Positions 24,222 to 35,500 of a stretch of DNA of 64,000 bases are shown in pieces. A program made the translations under genes and the position numbers. The stretch is from the NCBI GenBank assembly GCA_022225965.2, contig JAKJXP020000132.1, positions 45,122 to 109,121 of the forward strand, in the 5' to 3' direction. Source of the DNA: Diatrype stigma (taxonomy: Eukaryota > Ascomycota > Sordariomycetes > Xylariales > Diatrypaceae). The stretch's first letter is position 1, and each line of letters begins with the position of its first letter. A model generated the notes under the pieces. That model was not told the origin of the DNA. It searched no databases and saw only the letters and a list, made by a program, of their open reading frames with translations.

Positions 24222-24924
24222 ATCACCGCAGCTCTCGGAGGTTCGGGATAGGTACATGGAAACATCTGCCAAATATTCATATTTGAAAATTCGCAAGTCT
24301 TGGCAAACCGAACAGCGGCAAGGGCGATACCAGCGGGTGGCATGGATATGGATGGTCGGGTATGTGTACCCTCCAGGGACATAATGAGGATTAGCAGCGA
24401 CACATGTATATTATGGCCGAGGTGGGAGAGACCCGGCTCTAGTATGTGAACTCGAGATCCGGGTTGTTTTTTTCTTCCACACCGGCGTCTTGGGCACATG
24501 GTTAGAGCATTCAGGTGTTTATGGTTATATGGAAAGAAAAAGTCTAGGACTTCGTTCAGCGCGCATGATATGATAATATATACCCAAATGCATTCTTGTG
24601 ATTTGTCAATACTACAGACCAAATCTCTGATGTCTTCAACGGTGAACTGCAATTCTATGAGATGATTCAGCGGATGACAAAATAATAAGAAGGAAGCAGG
24701 CGACCCGAAGGTTCAAAGGGGGGTGGCGAGTTAAAGGGGTGGGTGGGCTGAGGAAGGGGCGCCCGGGTAGCTGCCCACTGGGCTATGGTGATAAAATAGT
24801 TTCGGTCTGAGACGTTCCACCAACACCGAACTTCCCATTCCCCACTTCAACAATAAACCCGCCATGCCACCCGAAACGTAACGCCTCCAAACTCTGTAGC
24901 ATAGCGAGCCATTGAGCACAAGTT
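24222..24924. other. Intergenic
   Basis: 3' flank of the Nab2-like gene and promoter of HEM14. No gene is seen on either strand. Confidence 0.5.
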
Positions 24925-27900
24925 ATGATTCCCCGAGTGCCCGAAGATGCGTTTATCGCTCTGTTGAGACGGGTTTATCACAATGGGCGGCATTGCAGCG
25001 GCAGCAATCGGGTCAATGGTCGGAGCTTGAGCTGTCTACGTGTGGTGACGAGGCCATCCCCTCCCACACTGACATCATCACCAGCGCCATCATTTGCTTC
25101 ATCCTCCCCTCTTTCCACAGATCAAAACAACAGGAGCCTGCTACGAGCGCCGAAAGACCGCCACGCCGTGCCAGCGAAGCGGCATGCGAGCACGACCACG
25201 AAGACGACAAAGCCTAGCACCGACCCTCACAAGACATGGGGTGTTGCCCGTCATGACAAGGGCAAAAAACCTCCCCCGACGACGAAGAAGCAGGGGCAGG
25301 GACAGCCGCAGCCGCAGCCGCGGAACTCGAAGCAGCCGAAGCGGATCGCCGTCCTCGGCGGCGGCATCACCGGCCTGACCACGGCCCACTACCTCGCGCG
25401 CTACGCCGGGCCCGACGTCCACGTCACGCTGTACGAGGCCAGCGACCGCCTTGGCGGCTGGATCGACTCCGCCCCCGTCCCGGCGGCGGCCCCTAGCGCT
25501 GACGGTGGCTCTGTTGAAGACGGTGCTGGGGACGTCCTGCTGCAGCAAGGTCCGCGCATGCTAAGGACTGGGGCGAAGTCCCACCGGTACGATGATCTGG
25601 TGCTGTATGATGTGGTGAGTAAATAAATGAACGAGTGAATCAATACATGCATGAATAAGTGAACGGGGAACCGTCACTGATAGCCCTGTTCAATTTGCCT
25701 GTCCGCCGGTCAGTCAGGCAAGCAGCCGGCTAGTCGGTCAGTCAGGCAAGCAGCCGGCTAGTCGGTCGGCTTGTAAGTCAGTCAGAACATAACAGTGTGT
25801 GCGTGGGATATGCAAGCAACAAAATGAATAATAACATGTTCTCTCCGTGTGTTTTTCACTTAGATCGCCTCCCTCAACCTCCAAGACAAGATACGCCACC
25901 CCACCGGCCCCAACAACCGCTATATCTTCTACCCGGACCACCTCGTGAAACTGCCGTCGTCCGGCCTCGAGGGTGCGCGCGTAGTGTGGGACGCCCTCGT
26001 GAACCCGGAGAAGGAGCCTCTGTGGGAGGGCCTCATTCCCATGGGCGTCCGCTATATGGATTTGAGCAGCAGGGGCAAGATGAACGCTATGTCCGCCGCA
26101 GATAATGATCTGGCGGGCCTACTCGCTTTGCAGGGGCGGACGATCGCCGCGGCCGAGGATGAGAGCGTGGGCGCCTTCCTGACGCGGGCCTTCGGCGGCG
26201 GCGACGAGCCCCGGAACGACAAGCCCGTGCACAACCTCGTGTCGGCCATGCTGCACGGCATCTACGGCGGGGACGTGTGGCGCCTCAGCGCGCGCCACAC
26301 CATCTTCGACCGGCTCTGGTACGGGACCGTGGCGCCCCGGCCCCCGGGCCAGGTCTGGATGCCGCGCAAGGACCTGTTCCTCCTGTACGAGCTGATGGAC
26401 GGCGGGGAGGGCCTCAGCGACAATGCGACAGAGATCGTGCGCCTGGCCGAGGGCGCTGTCGACGACGGATGGAGCCTGCTCGCCTTCGAGGACGGGCTCG
26501 GCACCCTCGTGCGCGCTCTCGTGCGCGATCTCGAAAAGCGCCCGAACATCACGATCCGCCGCGGGGAGCCTGTTACTTCGCTTGACTATAAGGACGATCA
26601 TGTTATGGTAAGTTCTTTGGTACTATAGTCGCTTATTCTATTTTGAATGTTTCTTATTTATCTATATTTCACATCATACCACCCTTCCCCCACCCCCAAT
26701 TGAAAAAGACAAGAGTCGTGATTAACCGTATAACTTGAATAGGTCGCTACAGCCAAAACGGCAGAAGACAAACCCGCTCAGTTCGACCACGTGATCAGCA
26801 CGATCTTTTCCAAACACCTCGCTGGGCTCGTGCAGCATGACGATGTTCCTCTCCTGTCCGCCCTGGCCGAGACCCATGCCGTCACCATCATGGTGGTCAA
26901 CTTGTGGTACCCCGGGCGTGACCTGTTGGCGGAAAACCACGGGTTCGGGTACCTCGTCCCGGACTCGGCACCGGACAACGACGAGGGCGCTCTCGGTGTG
27001 CTCTTCGACTCGGACCTGGACCCCACCAGCCCCGCCGCAAATCCAAACCACAAGCACCGGGAGGAGGAATCTCCATCCCCATCCCCATCGCCGCCTGGCA
27101 CCAAGTTGACTGTCATGCTCGGTGGCCACCACTGGGACGGGTGGGCCTGTTTCCCCGATGAAGCGGCGGGCATCGAGATGGCCAAGAGCGTCGTGTACAA
27201 GCACCTGGGAATCCACCCGGGCGAGCCGGCCCAGGCGCGCACCAAGCTCTGCCGCGACTGCCTGCCGCAGCACTTTGTGGGCCACCGGGACCGCATGGAG
27301 GAGGCGCACTTCCAACTGGCCGCCGCGTTCCAGGGCCGCCTCAGCGTCGCCGGCTCCAGTTATACCACCGTTGGCGTCGTTCCCGCCATGCGCGCCGGAT
27401 GGGAGGCGGCGCTGCGGGTGGCGCGGCCGCTGCACACCAGCTTGTGGATCGACAGGTTCGACAGCACTGACGACGAGGCGAAAGAGGAAGCGGAAGCGTA
27501 CGGCGTAGGCCCAAAGAAAGCGGAGAAGATACTAGAAGGGCCCGCGGCGTCGATGATAACGCTGGGCCCGGATACATTGGCGGCGCCAGATTGGCTGTTG
27601 GGGGCCACCAAGGCCATTCGCAACGGTCCCCCGGGGCAAGTTTCCAAGGACTGGTTGAAATGGTGGATGTTGCGCCTCGCACCCAAGGGACCAAATGTCC
27701 GCTGGAACGCGTCTTTGAAAGTTGAAGACAGGGGAGACGAAGACGAAGAAGAAGAGGCTGAGGTGCTGCAGAAGCAGCTGCGGAAGCAGCCACAGCCACG
27801 GCCACAACCGTTATCGAAGCTGCTGCGCCACACGGGGCTCGAGGAGTTCGCCATGCCCGAGATCAAGACGTTGGCCGCCGTCCGGAAGTCCGAGCTGTAC

Positions 27901-28149
27901 TTCCGTACGTGGTCGAGGCGCGACCGCCGGCTCACGGTCGACGACGGGATCGAGGACGACGAGGACGAGGACGGGGGCGGGGGCGGGGGCGCCGTAGTCC
28001 GACTCCGCCACAAGTTCTCCCGGAAGCCTGTCCTGGTGGCCTGGCCCGTGACCAGGGACGGAGAGCCGGACCCCACGGCGAGCTGGCGGGTCAGGCACCC
28101 TATCACGGTTCTGCCCCCTAGTGATTACGGCTCTGCCCCTAGTGCGTAA
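24925..28149 (+). CDS. HEM14: Mitochondrial protoporphyrinogen oxidase with long C-terminal extension
   Basis: Predicted protoporphyrinogen IX oxidase, the penultimate step of heme synthesis, at the inner mitochondrial membrane. Exons by my model are 24925-25614, 25864-26607 and 26743-28149, all phase 0, giving 946 residues. Residues 1-138 are basic and rich in Ser/Thr/Pro/Gln, consistent with a long mitochondrial presequence. The FAD dinucleotide motif is IAVLGGGITGLTTAHYLAR (from 141), followed by YEASDRLGGWI. Exon 2 carries NRYIFYPDHLVKLP and MLHGIYGGDVWRLSAR; exon 3 carries the family end GVVPAMRAGWEAALRVA, finishing near residue 705. About 240 further residues follow without a stop. They include the acidic tracts DEDEEEEAEV and DDEDEDGGGGGG and the motif SKDWLKWWMLRLAP, which I cannot assign. 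Normal fungal HEM14 is about 540-650 residues, so this tail is atypical. Confidence 0.9.
25707..25762. repeat. 28-bp tandem duplication inside HEM14 intron 1
   Basis: Two exact, directly adjacent copies of a 28-bp unit beginning CGGTCAGTCAGGCAAG, with a partial third start just after. It lies within the 249-nt first intron, which is long for this window. Confidence 0.9.
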
Positions 28150-30151
28150 AAATATAATCTAGCTGTTTGGCTGCGTAGGATAGGGTAGTGTCTCGCTATA
28201 GATCTAATCGCGATGGTCTGATGGTCTGCCTACCTTAGGTCCCTCGGCGACTATCTATTGGGTCTAACTGTTACTTTCGGCAATGCCTTCTACATAAAAC
28301 GCATTGGTGTATTATAGACTACAATATAAAAAGCCCGGTTGCTACGTCTGCAGGATCCCAGTTTGCAGCTGCCACTACTAGCATTAACACCAATATTTCT
28401 TCTTAACTAAAATCAATATTCTTCCGACGGGTTATTATTTGATACCAAAAGTTTACTCAAGTTGTTTGTCAACTCTTTCTTTTCTGCCCCTTTTCGCCGC
28501 AACAAGCTTCGACTTGTCACGATGCTAGACTGTTGACGAGGCGTCCGTACGAATTAAAGTGCCAAACGAACGAATCCTACTTACCAGTCACCAAATCAAA
28601 TTATTGTAATATCTGCAAGTTAAGGGAAGAAGACTAAGAGGGGTTTGCCCCTGTTGGCCTCTTTGCAAGAGAAGGTAACGGCACGTAATCAAGCTACAAG
28701 AGACCATGTCAGTACACTTTGAAAGCATTTCACATATCGCAATATCTGATGTCAACAAAATCTTCTCACGCCGATGAAGATGATGATGAATCCTTGGTCG
28801 ATCTTCAACATAAGAAGCCTCGTATGATTTTGATAGGTAGGTTTCTCACAGATTTTATTTCAGGGTATAATGGACACTTTTTGGGAATATCCAAGTCTTG
28901 CCAGCCAATCATAATGGTCGTTGTAGCAGAAGAGCCAGATTCATGTATATTTGTCAAGACGCAGTATAAACCAATGAAAATCAGGTGGGCGATATTCATA
29001 CCCCTGAGTACTCGCGCAGGCTGATTCCATCATATCAATCACGATCAATGCGTTAGATCGAACACACACAGTAAATGGGTCAGGTGATGCTCGCCGGAGT
29101 AACCTTTCAATCGTATAGACTTCACATAACTGCCCAACTACGTACCTGATTAACTATTCCTCGGGTATTATTCATCAATTGCTAAGTGCTTAGCTACCAG
29201 GGCCCGCCTCCCTAGTAAGGAAGGAGAGTGAGGGGTGCATATCTGGGGTTGACCAGCACGTGGAAGAAGCCCGAGGACGACTATATTTTGACAGCAAATC
29301 CCGGGGTAATATTCATGTCCGTCTTACGTCGGTACGGAACAGCCTCAAAACACGTCTTACAGGCCAAGCTTGTGATTACCTTCGATATCACAACTAACAC
29401 ACTATGAAGTGTTTTTACAAAGCAGATTTATCGCGGACTTGTATCGGTCCTGTGCCGGAATCCGGAATCCATTGTGGCATCTACAGGTAGCCCAGGCCTT
29501 CCGAGACTACCAACGAATTGGAGATGGGAGCATTGGTCTTCTCGCCTGTATATTGAACGGGATGGAATCTCACCGATGTTGCATGCATAACATCAACCAT
29601 TTGTTTTGTTTCCAGTCTAGGCAAGCCTCAAGACCTGCCATTCGTTCTTCCCAATCGGAAAGCCCCTTGCACATCATGAGATACAGGATTTGAACACCCG
29701 AACATCGGGCTTGGCCCGAGTATGCGTACTGCGAGGTTGTCAGCAAAGGAAAAAAACGATTAGAGTAGGTAGGTATAGTGCCCAGGGCTTGTACCAGAAT
29801 GGCTTGAGGCCAACATCAACCCCTTTCCGCTGGCCGTACAGCACACACACACAAGTACGGTACAGGAAAATCCCTTTGCAAACATTGACCCGTATTACAT
29901 ACATATCAAGGATGACGGTGAATGATGGGCCTCGCCCCGGGCGCTCTACCCGGCACTTGGCAGTTGCTCCTACGTATATATGATGACAATGCTCTTCTTC
30001 TTGGTTGCCTTCTCTAGTAAGAAATCATACATCCCGGCCCGATCGGGACGGTCTCCTCTCCTTACTGTATTGGTATGCCGTTATCATTCCTGTCTTTGGG
30101 TTACACCTTTCCCTCGTCACTTCTTTTCTTCCTCTTCTCTCGGGGTCAACG
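28150..30151. other. Intergenic upstream of cellobiose dehydrogenase
   Basis: No supported gene. An open frame of 101 codons at 28719-29024 (+), with a run of Asp/Glu (HADEDDDES) near its start, resembles nothing I recognise and is probably spurious or a relic. A tRNA-like T-loop word on the minus strand at about 29685 lacks the rest of a tRNA. Confidence 0.4.
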
Positions 30152-32513
30152 ATGGAGGGCTCTGTCTTTGTATCCGCCGCGATCGGAGCTCTCGCCCTAG
30201 CGGGCGCGGGCGCCGCCCAGACGGCCGAGTACACAGATCCCAACACCGGCATCACCTTCCAGCAGATCGTGAAGAACGAGGGCGCTTACACCTTCGGTCT
30301 CGCGCTGCCCGAGACGTTCGGCACGGACTTCATCGGCCAGATCACCGGCACCGGATCGGAGGGGTGGGTCGGCGTGTCCTTCGGCGGCCCGATGGTCCAC
30401 AGCCTCCTGCTCGTCGCCTACCCCAACGGCGAGAATGTCACCGCCTCGCTGCGGCAGGCCACCGAGTACGTGTCGCCCCCGCTGTTCGAAGGTGATGCGG
30501 TCCTTAAGCCGATCCCCGCGGGGACGTTCGCGAACTCCAATGGGTTCTCGTACACCTTCCTGTGCCAGAACTGTGTCGTGGATGGCCTGACCTTCGACGG
30601 CTCGGACCCCGATCCCGTTCTCGCCTGGGTCATGTCGACCAATTCCGTCGATGACCCTTCGAGACCCTCCTCTATACTAAGCTACCATGACAACTTCGGC
30701 AGGTTCAGCGCCGACAACGAGGCTGCCGCCTCCGCCAAATTTTCCGACTGGGCTGCCATGGCTGTCGATGCTCCGACTGTGCCGTCTCCACCCGGAGGTG
30801 GCAACGGCACGTTTCCGGAGGCCCCTGTCCGAAACGTGACTTACGATTATATCGTTGCCGGTGCCGGCGCAGCCGGTATCGTCGCCGCCGAGCGCATTGC
30901 CGAGTCGGGCGCCTCCGTGCTGCTGCTCGAGCGCGGCAAGGCATCCTTGTTCGCTAGCGGTGGTGATGTTACCATGCCGTGGAATGACACGGTGACGATC
31001 TTCGACGTCCCCGCGCTCCGTACCTTCATTCCCCAAACACCGGGCTCCAACGCGTTCTGCGCCGACACGGCCGCTCAGGCCGGCTGCATCCTCGGAGGCG
31101 GCACCGCCGTGAACGGCATGATCTTCATACGGCCCCCCCAGAGAGACTTCGACGACTTCCCAGAGGGCTGGCATTGGGACGATGTTGCCGATGCGGCCGA
31201 GCGGTTGTATGAGCGGAACCCGGTGACCTTGTACCCGTCGGCTGACGGGGAATACTACGATGGAACTATCTACGACATCGCCTCGAAATCTTTCGAGTCT
31301 AATGGATGGACAAGTATCAACGCGATCGAAAACCCGGATGAGAAACACATGATGTTCTCGCGTTCTCCCTGCGGTGTAAGCCAGGTCGCACTAGCTATGT
31401 TTCTACTATTTTGGATTTTCTAACAGGTCATGGTAGGTCGTAAATGGTCTTCGCGGTGGTCCGGTCAGGACCTATTTGCCCCTTGCCCAAGCCCTGGACA
31501 ACTTCAAGCTGGAGTTAAATACCAAGGTTATCCGTGCCGTGCGGACCAACTCGACTATCACGGGAGTGGAGGTTGAGGTGAACGGCGCCAGGGAAACCAT
31601 CAACATCAACCCCGGCGGCAAAGTCATTATGGCCGCCGGTGCCATGTCCACGCCTCGCATCCTGTTCAACTCGGGCATCGGCCCCTCCCAGCAGGTCGAG
31701 AACGTCGCCTCGGGTAACACCCTGGTCAGGCTGCCCGAAAAGTCAGCCTGGATCGACCTCCCGGTGGGAAAGAGGATCCAAGACCACCCGCTGTGGGGCA
31801 TGACGTGGAACATCACCGGCGACGCGGCGGAACTACCGATCGTCTCCGAGGCGACGCTGAACAACCCGCCCGCGGACATGGTCGACGACTTCGCCCGCGG
31901 CATCGGCATCCTGCCGCAGAACGACGTGCGCATGGAGCTGTGGACGGACATCACTCCCGTCGCGGACGGCATCACACGGTACGTGCAGGTGGAGTTCCGC
32001 AGCTTCGTGACGGGCCTCCTCAAGATGGTCATGTTTCTGACCAAAGGCGCGACGTCGCGGGGCGAGCTGGGCATCGCGGCCGACGGCACCACCATGTACG
32101 TCCAGAGCCCGCTGATGCGCACGGACGGCGACAAGGAGGCCGCCGACACCTTCGTCGAGATGATGCTGGCGTATGCGCGCAAGCCCGGCGCGGCCTTCGT
32201 CTGGCCGGGCGGCGCGAACGCCACGGCCGGCGATGTCCTGCAGGGGATGAAGTCGGGCCTCCACGTCGTGGCGTCGGCGCCCATCGGGACCGACGACGGC
32301 CGCGAGGGCGGCAACGCCGTCGTCGATCTCGACACGCGGGTCTACGGTACTGACAACCTCTTCGTCGTCGATGCCTCCATCAACCCGAGCGTGCCGACGG
32401 GCAACACCATGGCTATCACCATGCTAGTCGCCGAGAAGGCCGCCGAGAAGATCCTCGCCTTCGGCCTGACCAACGTCAGCCAGGCCATGAAGAAGATGTC
32501 AGACGGCCACTAA
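30152..32513 (+). CDS. cdh: Cellobiose dehydrogenase (cytochrome + GMC flavin domains)
   Basis: Predicted secreted cellobiose dehydrogenase, which oxidises cellobiose to the lactone and passes electrons through a b-type heme to lytic polysaccharide monooxygenases. Exons are 30152-31375 and 31437-32513, 766 residues; the 61-nt intron is the only one. A signal peptide (1-22) precedes the cytochrome domain (about 25-205), whose axial heme ligands are probably Met81 (GGPMVHS) and His179 (SYHDNFG). A Pro/Gly-rich linker (about 208-225) leads to the GMC oxidoreductase domain, with FAD motif AGAGAAG at 236-242. The catalytic pair is His684 (LHVVASAPIG) and Asn731 (VPTGNTM), matching His/Asn of characterised enzymes. 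There is no C-terminal CBM1. The joint reads SRSPCG-VVNGLRGGP; the earlier CAG acceptor would bring an in-frame stop. Upstream frame to 30005 starts with a non-signal sequence and is unlikely. Confidence 0.94.
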
Positions 32514-35500
32514 CACCGTGGGACCCGCGACGTCCCGGGGTGTAAGCCTTCTCGTCCGGCGCTCCTCCAGGGAAGAGTAGTAGTCGATAGCGCGTAACCT
32601 GGGATGCATGTTTCTCTGGGCTTTGTCTTCCCGAATAGAGCAAGCAAGCAAGCACGTGAGCCCGGAAAGAGTCCGTCGGCCTATATGTGGCCCTCAGCGA
32701 GACATGAGTTCAATAGTCCTAAAGTATGATGAAGATCGATAGATGGGCGTGGGACGATATTCGTTCGGTGTAAATGTTCAAATATTTAGAATACCATCAA
32801 GGCTTTCCGTAACTCATGTCACGCAAAGGCTGCTAAAAGGGATGCCAGATAAGAATCAGAATAACCCCCTTTAGGTCATGTCAATTCAACACCTTGAAAA
32901 TTGGTTATCAGGTTTCGCTACGAATAGGTAATAGGTAGTTGCTGACGTTATAGCTACGGTGCGTTGAATCCATCTTAGGGTGATCATACGTTCAGTCAGT
33001 CCCGAGAGCTCATAGAAATATATATGTCCGCGCTATTAGCAACAATTCTGACTTTGAATGATCTGAGTCTCCGGATTAGCTCATGCGATCTGAAACGATG
33101 TGCCTATGGATACTAGACCTTCGTTCAAGCTTACGAATATTTCGAATCACGATATTGGTTGCTTATTCCCGATATATGTCCCCAGTTGATTCACTATCAA
33201 CGACTTGGAAATATGCTGTTGTTGCCTCTTTTCAAGCCGTATGATGTGCTGTAGCATGTCAAGCCCTTCTGATAGACTCATTAACATGGGAAAACTCAAA
33301 TTGGATATTCCGTGAACAATAGAACAATAGGAGCCCATTCCAGGAGATACTTGCCATTAGGTAGGCGATAGAGTCGTATTAGTCGGGCTTCATTGATTGA
33401 GTCGGATTACCTTCCAGCCTGTATCGTATAGTAGGGGGTTGCGTTTCAAAGTTACCAGCACACCCGGTTATTGCCGATGACTATATATTTATACCAATAG
33501 AAGCCGCGGGTCTACAAGTCTGGCCAACTTATTGGAACGAACGTCATCCCCTGCTGATGGCTTTATAACCACATCTAATTATAGCTTATACGTTACCCTC
33601 TGATATCGGACATATGCCAACAGGCTTGTTCCTAGCAAGCTGGGCGGAGCACATTGGTCAAGTAACATACATGTTAGTGAGGTCAGCATGAAGTTGTGAT
33701 AGGACCTTTTCTGAAGTCCTGTCTTGGCCAGATTTGAGCGTGATTCATCATGATTCACGCTTTGTATATTATATATATTGCTTATCTTGGGACATATGGG
33801 ATCACAGTATGCCGTTTAGCCCTGTGTGTACCATAATATAGCGAGCTGTTTCTTCACCAACATCGAAGCTTGGCCTAATTTTAGACGAAGTTACATTCTT
33901 ACTATCGTAGCAAAGGAGGTATGCCGCCATGTGATGACTAAGACTACGAGGAAAACGAACCTACCGCAAACCCACATGCAACGGTATTAAGCATGATTAC
34001 ATAGAAGCCTCCAAATTCTATGGTTCAAGTCATCGAGTGACTACGAAGCGACAAAACCCGGCTGTAGCAAAATCAGGTTCACCGCCAAAGTGCTGCTGTA
34101 CAGAAAAAGCAATCTACGTAGGAGATGGAGGTTTCTAGGTTTCTATGCCAACATGAGACACAGCCTAGCGATGATCGTCGGCAGGGGGCTAGCGAGTGAC
34201 CTGACGTCGATCTCTTATTATTGAGGCATTATTATAATACCTATCTCTCTATCGGAGAGTGACGGGGTGACTAAGTAGCCTGCCTACCTTGTACGTATAC
34301 CCCAACTGCAAGTCTCCAGCGCGCTCGACGAATAGATTCGCGAGAACCGAACCGAATCCAAGGCTGGGAGTATGCGGATGGCCGTTTCAGCTAGCGAAAG
34401 CCAGAAGCAAGTTGATCTCACTCGTGGAAGTACTTGGAATCACATCACTGCGCGTGATGTGGTACATATCTAGTTGTTTGTATCGTCAAGAAGTCAAGAA
34501 GTCACGAACACGTAGTAGTACACTCGGAGCCAGTACGAAAGCAAGTTTGTATTGCAAGCTGACGGATCTGGGGAAGGCATCTCGGGCATCAAAACCCAGA
34601 AGAAACGCTCTTGTTCACTCTACTTACATGTGTAGTAGTGATTAGGCACACTAATAGATCAGAGAGATCATGACGATTTTTGAGGGGGGACCCTATAAGT
34701 ATTGACAATCCAACCTATGAACATCAAAGCAAAACCACCAGCTCCGTTACGGTACCGAATGGTGGTGCCCAAGGCGGTAACCCGTCTATCTGTATTCCTC
34801 CCAATCTGGCAACCCTCTCCTATCCATAGTATCTTCCCAGGCACGCGCGTGTGTGTAGGGCGCGCGCGCCTAGTCAGCAATGAGTTTGGTGGCAGGGCAT
34901 ATCGCGTTCTTTCTTATTTCCTTCGCCGCAGTTTTCAGCACGTGCAGGATCGCCCGAGGAGAAAAGAAGAAGATCAAAAGAGAAAAGGGGAAGAGGGCAC
35001 TAAAAGAAGAAGATTGATGAACCAGTGAGTGTCGGCGACGGAGACGACGATCCCACCTCTCCCCGGAATAGAGCGCGGGTCGTCGTCTATGCGTTAGCGC
35101 CGTCGCGAGCGACTGATTTGTTAAATGTTTCTAATGCTCCATCCCGGGGCCCAGAAATACCGCATGATATTGATGCCCCCCCCAAGGTTCAACAACAAGC
35201 CATGTAGTAACTACATACCTGTCTGCCCGAGTGCCCTGCCTTGCCCTGCTTGCCTGCCTGTTTGTCTGCCAGCCTGCCTGGATGTCCGCCCGCCCGCCTG
35301 CCTTACCCCTCTTTGCGTCTCGTTGCCGAGAACGTGTCATGATCGTCGGCAGGAAGGGGCCCCGAGTCGGAGGTGCGCCCGCCCCGCAGCCGTGGCCTCT
35401 TCTAACACGTTCTACGCACCACACATTCTTTCCTTCAGAGCCTGCTGGGCGGCCTGCGGCTTCCCTTGCCTTGTTCGTTGATTGTATCAATGGATGGCTT

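Noticed and set aside
27360..28106. 248-codon minus-strand frame opposite the HEM14 C-terminal extension
   Set aside because: I considered whether the extension is really an antisense gene. The minus frame is mostly Pro/Ser runs from the acidic repeats, with no start context or family, so the sense frame is preferred.
28719..29024. 101-codon frame with an acidic start
   Set aside because: No family resemblance, AT-rich context and an equally open frame on the opposite strand.
29680..29700. tRNA T-loop-like word (minus strand)
   Set aside because: The T stem pairs poorly and no A box is present at the proper distance.
34289..34645. 118-codon open frame in the gene-poor block
   Set aside because: No recognisable motif, no nearby splice partners, ordinary length for chance frames in this window.
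35225..35310. CCTGCC-rich stretch that looked like a repeat array
   Set aside because: Degenerate low-complexity sequence with no regular unit and spacer, so not an array of any kind.
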